The notes beneath the pieces are model-generated. The model was not told the origin of the DNA. It saw only the letters and a program-made list of their open reading frames with translations, and did not search any database. A DNA stretch of 7,634 nt, taken from contig CAYLSO010000010.1 in the NCBI GenBank assembly GCA_964386525.1, forward strand, positions 1 to 7,634. The letters are read 5' to 3'. Of this stretch, positions 5,762 through 7,634 are shown piece after piece. How positions within the stretch are numbered: the stretch's first letter is position 1; each line of letters begins with the position of its first letter. The stretch is from CAYLSO01 sp964386525 (GTDB taxonomy: Bacteria > Eisenbacteria > RBG-16-71-46 > DASYSL01). The position numbers and the translations under genes were made by a program.

Positions 5762-6244
5762 ATGCGTTCGCGCTACCTTTGTCTCCTCGCCGCAGCCCTT
5801 TGCCTTGCATTCGTGCCGGCCGTCTCCCTCGCCGCCGTCGAGGGCTACAGCGCCGTCTTGTCCGGTCTCGCGGAGAATCCGCCGAACGCGTCTCCGGGAG
5901 CGGGGATCGCGACCGTGATCCTCGACGACGTCGCGCTGACCGCCCAGTACCACATCGCGTTCTCCGGCCTGCTCGCAGCGGAGATCGCGGCCCACTTCCA
6001 CGGTCCGGCGTGCCTCCCGACGCTAAACGCGCCGGTCGTCTTCCCGTTGCCCCTCGGCAGCCCCAAGGACGGCCTGTGGGCCCTCACCGCGGCCCAGGCC
6101 GCGGACCTGAAGAACGGGTGCATCTATGTGAACGTCCACACGAGCGCCTACCCCGGAGGAGAGATCCGCGGGAACCTCCAGCGCGACGACACCGTGCCGA
6201 CGGCGGTCACGACCTGGGGCCGGGTGAAGGTCATCTACAGATAG
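5762..6244 (+). CDS. Secreted CHRD-domain protein with TTWGRVKVIYR tail
   Basis: A 160-residue exported protein with one CHRD domain, first defined in chordin; the role of bacterial members is not known. Residues 1-24 form a signal peptide (MRSRYLCLL, Ala/Leu core, VSLAA). The domain runs about 29-139 with its usual landmarks: YSAVLSGLAENPPNASPGAG (29-48), AHFHGPA (77-83), GLWALTAAQ (104-112) and YVNVHTSAYPGGEIRGNL (122-139). Cys84 and Cys120 could pair after export. After the domain comes a short linker (RDDTVPTAV) and a basic-aromatic end, TTWGRVKVIYR (150-160), which is not part of the CHRD fold. Start supported by AAGGAG 9 bases upstream. It lies 167 bases after trpB2 on the same strand and is convergent with the CorA gene; no functional link to tryptophan is evident. 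Confidence 0.9.
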   Translation: MRSRYLCLLAAALCLAFVPAVSLAAVEGYSAVLSGLAENPPNASPGAGIATVILDDVALTAQYHIAFSGLLAAEIAAHFHGPACLPTLNAPVVFPLPLGSPKDGLWALTAAQAADLKNGCIYVNVHTSAYPGGEIRGNLQRDDTVPTAVTTWGRVKVIYR

Positions 6245-6287
6245 CGCCGGTCCGGCCGGGGCCGCGGCCGGACGTGTGGCAAAGCCG

Positions 6288-6319
6288 AAGGGGCGGGGTC
6301 GCCGGCGACCCCGCCCCTT
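6288..6319. terminator. 32-base perfect palindrome between convergent genes, likely bidirectional terminator
   Basis: AAGGGGCGGGGTCGCC (6288-6303) is followed directly by its exact reverse complement (6304-6319), giving 16 pairs minus the turn. It lies between the CHRD stop (6244) and the CorA-family stop (6344), where both transcripts should end. The arm ends supply only short T stretches on each strand. A smaller inverted repeat, TCCGGCC/GGCCGGA (6251-6257/6266-6272), precedes it. Confidence 0.7.
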
Positions 6320-6343
6320 GTCCGATCCCGCCGCCCGCCGGCG

Positions 6344-7324
6344 TCAGCGCTCGCGCCGGCGCCCGGAACCGTCGCCCAGCCGCGGCGCTGCGCCGCCGGC
6401 GAAATCGATCCGCCTGAGGAGCTGGGCCGTGATCCAGCCGACGGCGATCATGGCGACGATGAACATCGCGTAGGAGACGCGCCAGTCGAACCCCTGGGTC
6501 ATCATGCTGAACTCGGACATGCCGCCGATGCTGGCCAGCAGGTTGAGCGGCAGGAAGATCACGTTGATGAGCGTGAGGTTCTTGAGCAGGGTGTTCATGT
6601 TGTTGTTGACGAGGGTGCCGCGCGCGTCCATCAGGCCGGAGAACACCGTCGAGTAGATCTCGGCCTGCTTGTAGCACTGGTTGTTCTCGATGATCAGGTC
6701 GTCGAGGAAGGCCAGGTCGGCGGCGGCGAACCCGGCCCGCTCGGCGTGGCTGCGCAGGCGCGTCAGCACCACCCCGTTGGAGTTGATGGCGTTGAGGTAG
6801 TAGATCAGGCTCTCGCTCAAGTTGAACATCTGGATGAGGTGCTTGTTCTCCATCGAGGTGTTGATCTTCTTCTGCAGGTCCCGGGCGATCATCTTGATGA
6901 CCTTGAGGTGCTCCAGGTAGTGCTGGATGGTGTTGAGGAGCAGCCCCAGCAGGACGTCGAGCGGGCGCGCCAGCGTCGGCGTCTGCCGGGGACCGGCGGT
7001 CAGCAGCAGGTTCTCGAGGACGATGATCACCAGCCGCTGCTCGGTGAGCAGCATGCCGACCGAGGCGACGTTGAAGAAGAAGTTGTCCTTGCCGGAGTAG
7101 TTGGTCGGCCGCTTCCAGATGAGCAGGAGGCGGTCGGCGGTCACCTCCATGCGCGACACCTCGTCGGGGTCGAGGGCGGACGACAGCGTGTGCTCGTCGA
7201 GCCCGAACCGGGTGCGCAGCGCCTCCCGCTCGGCCGCCTCGGGGTTCACGTAGAGGTGGACGGGGGCGTCCTCCGATTCGGCGGGGACCAGGGCGCCCTC
7301 GGCGAGCTCGAACCGCTTGATCAT
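6344..7324 (-). CDS. CorA-family divalent metal ion transporter with variant GMS motif
   Basis: Inner-membrane protein of 326 residues, expected to form a homopentameric channel for Mg2+ or related ions. A soluble cytoplasmic domain (1-245) includes a long helix-rich region (about 120-245) typical of the stalk. Two C-terminal membrane segments follow: TM1 about 250-268 (NLTLINVIFLPLNLLASIGG) and TM2 about 283-303 (VSYAMFIVAMIAVGWITAQL). The short loop between them should carry the family signature GMN; here it reads GGMSEFSMM (267-275), with Ser270 replacing Asn. The tail is Arg-rich, consistent with a cytoplasmic end. GGAGG on the minus strand (7334-7330) lies 5 bases before ATG, fixing the start. 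It is 67 bases downstream of the malic enzyme gene on the same strand and possibly co-transcribed. Family assignment is secure; the transported ion is not, given the altered selectivity motif. Confidence 0.92.
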   Translation of the reverse strand: MIKRFELAEGALVPAESEDAPVHLYVNPEAAEREALRTRFGLDEHTLSSALDPDEVSRMEVTADRLLLIWKRPTNYSGKDNFFFNVASVGMLLTEQRLVIIVLENLLLTAGPRQTPTLARPLDVLLGLLLNTIQHYLEHLKVIKMIARDLQKKINTSMENKHLIQMFNLSESLIYYLNAINSNGVVLTRLRSHAERAGFAAADLAFLDDLIIENNQCYKQAEIYSTVFSGLMDARGTLVNNNMNTLLKNLTLINVIFLPLNLLASIGGMSEFSMMTQGFDWRVSYAMFIVAMIAVGWITAQLLRRIDFAGGAAPRLGDGSGRRRER

Positions 7325-7391
7325 ATGCGCCTCCGCCTGCGCATCCCCACGGGGGGGCGCCCGGCCAATCCCTCAGCGGGTCCCGGGACGG

Positions 7392-7634
7392 CTAGCGCAA
7401 CGGGCCCCGCAGCCACAGGGCGCCCTCGACCACCGCGACCGCCGTGGCGTTGACGATGTCCCGGTCGTCCGACTGGGGCTGCAGCAGCTGCACCGGCCGC
7501 GACATCCCCATGAGGATGGGGCCGATGAGCTCCGCGCCGCCCAGCCGGTGCAGCAGCTTGTACGTGATGTTGGCCGAATCGAGGTCGGGGAAGATCAGGA
7601 CGTTCGCCTCGTGCCCCTTGAGGCGGCTGAACGG
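7392..7634 (-). CDS. maeB: C-terminal end of MaeB-type NADP-malic enzyme (phosphotransacetylase-like domain), partial
   Basis: The last 80 codons of a gene entering from the right edge, ending in TAG (7394-7392). The fragment reads as the end of a phosphate acetyl/butyryl-transferase fold: NVLIFPDLDSANITYKLL (11-28), GAELIGPILMGMSRPVQLLQ (33-52), DIVNATAVAVVEGA (59-72). The wording SANITYKLL..GPILMGMSRPV..IVN fits the C-terminal domain of MaeB-type malic enzymes (malate to pyruvate and CO2, with a regulatory acetyl-CoA-sensing Pta-like domain) somewhat better than free-standing Pta. The distinction needs the upstream part, which is outside the window, so Pta (acetyl-CoA to acetyl phosphate) remains possible. 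The domain ends normally, with a short LWLRGPLR tail. The CorA-family gene follows 67 bases downstream on the same strand. Confidence 0.75.
   Translation of the reverse strand, partial: PFSRLKGHEANVLIFPDLDSANITYKLLHRLGGAELIGPILMGMSRPVQLLQPQSDDRDIVNATAVAVVEGALWLRGPLR

Noticed and set aside
1..7634. CRISPR arrays, tRNA or rRNA genes, transposases, integrases, attachment sites
   Set aside because: No regularly spaced repeats, no tRNA-like cloverleaf segments, and no mobile-element protein motifs were found on either strand.

Overview
The window is a high-GC stretch (about 70% by eye) of a bacterial chromosome. It has housekeeping and envelope genes in alternating orientation, strong Shine-Dalgarno sequences and no mobile elements, tRNA, rRNA or CRISPR. 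The mix includes a PknB-type kinase opening with a TLAPDSTLGTYRL-like N-terminus, secreted FAS1 and CHRD proteins, and a TrpB2-type tryptophan synthase. This suggests an environmental, probably diderm, GC-rich lineage such as Acidobacteriota, Gemmatimonadota or an Eisenbacteria/Krumholzibacteriota-like candidate phylum. That placement is a weak inference from gene style.

Layout from left to right: (1) the N-terminal 246 codons of a Ser/Thr protein kinase on the minus strand, apparently starting at CTG. (2) Divergent from it, a plus-strand FAD-linked oxidase followed by a secreted histidine-phosphatase-family protein. (3) A hairpin between convergent genes, then a secreted FAS1 (fasciclin) protein on the minus strand. 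(4) A stretch of about 400 bases without an ordinary gene; its right part is a regulatory leader with a promoter, a 26-codon peptide with three consecutive Trp codons, competing RNA helices and a Rho-independent terminator. (5) trpB2, directly under that leader. (6) A small secreted CHRD-domain protein with a TTWGRVKVIYR tail. (7) A 32-base perfect palindrome between convergent genes. (8) A CorA-family transporter on the minus strand, preceded by the C-terminal end of a MaeB-type malic enzyme (phosphotransacetylase-like domain) that runs off the right edge.

The most interesting element is the leader at about 3952-4187. It has every part expected of ribosome-mediated transcription attenuation of the E. 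coli trp type, but it sits in front of a solitary trpB2 and not a trpE-led operon. The bases fit the model closely. A terminator stem (4151-4159/4168-4176) ends in a T-rich run. An alternative helix (4089-4096/4151-4158) would destroy that terminator. An early hairpin (4082-4086/4091-4095), placed just after the Trp codons, controls access to the shared strand. This implies that trpB2 expression follows Trp-tRNA charging and that this enzyme makes tryptophan physiologically. The other genes show no clear joint pathway.
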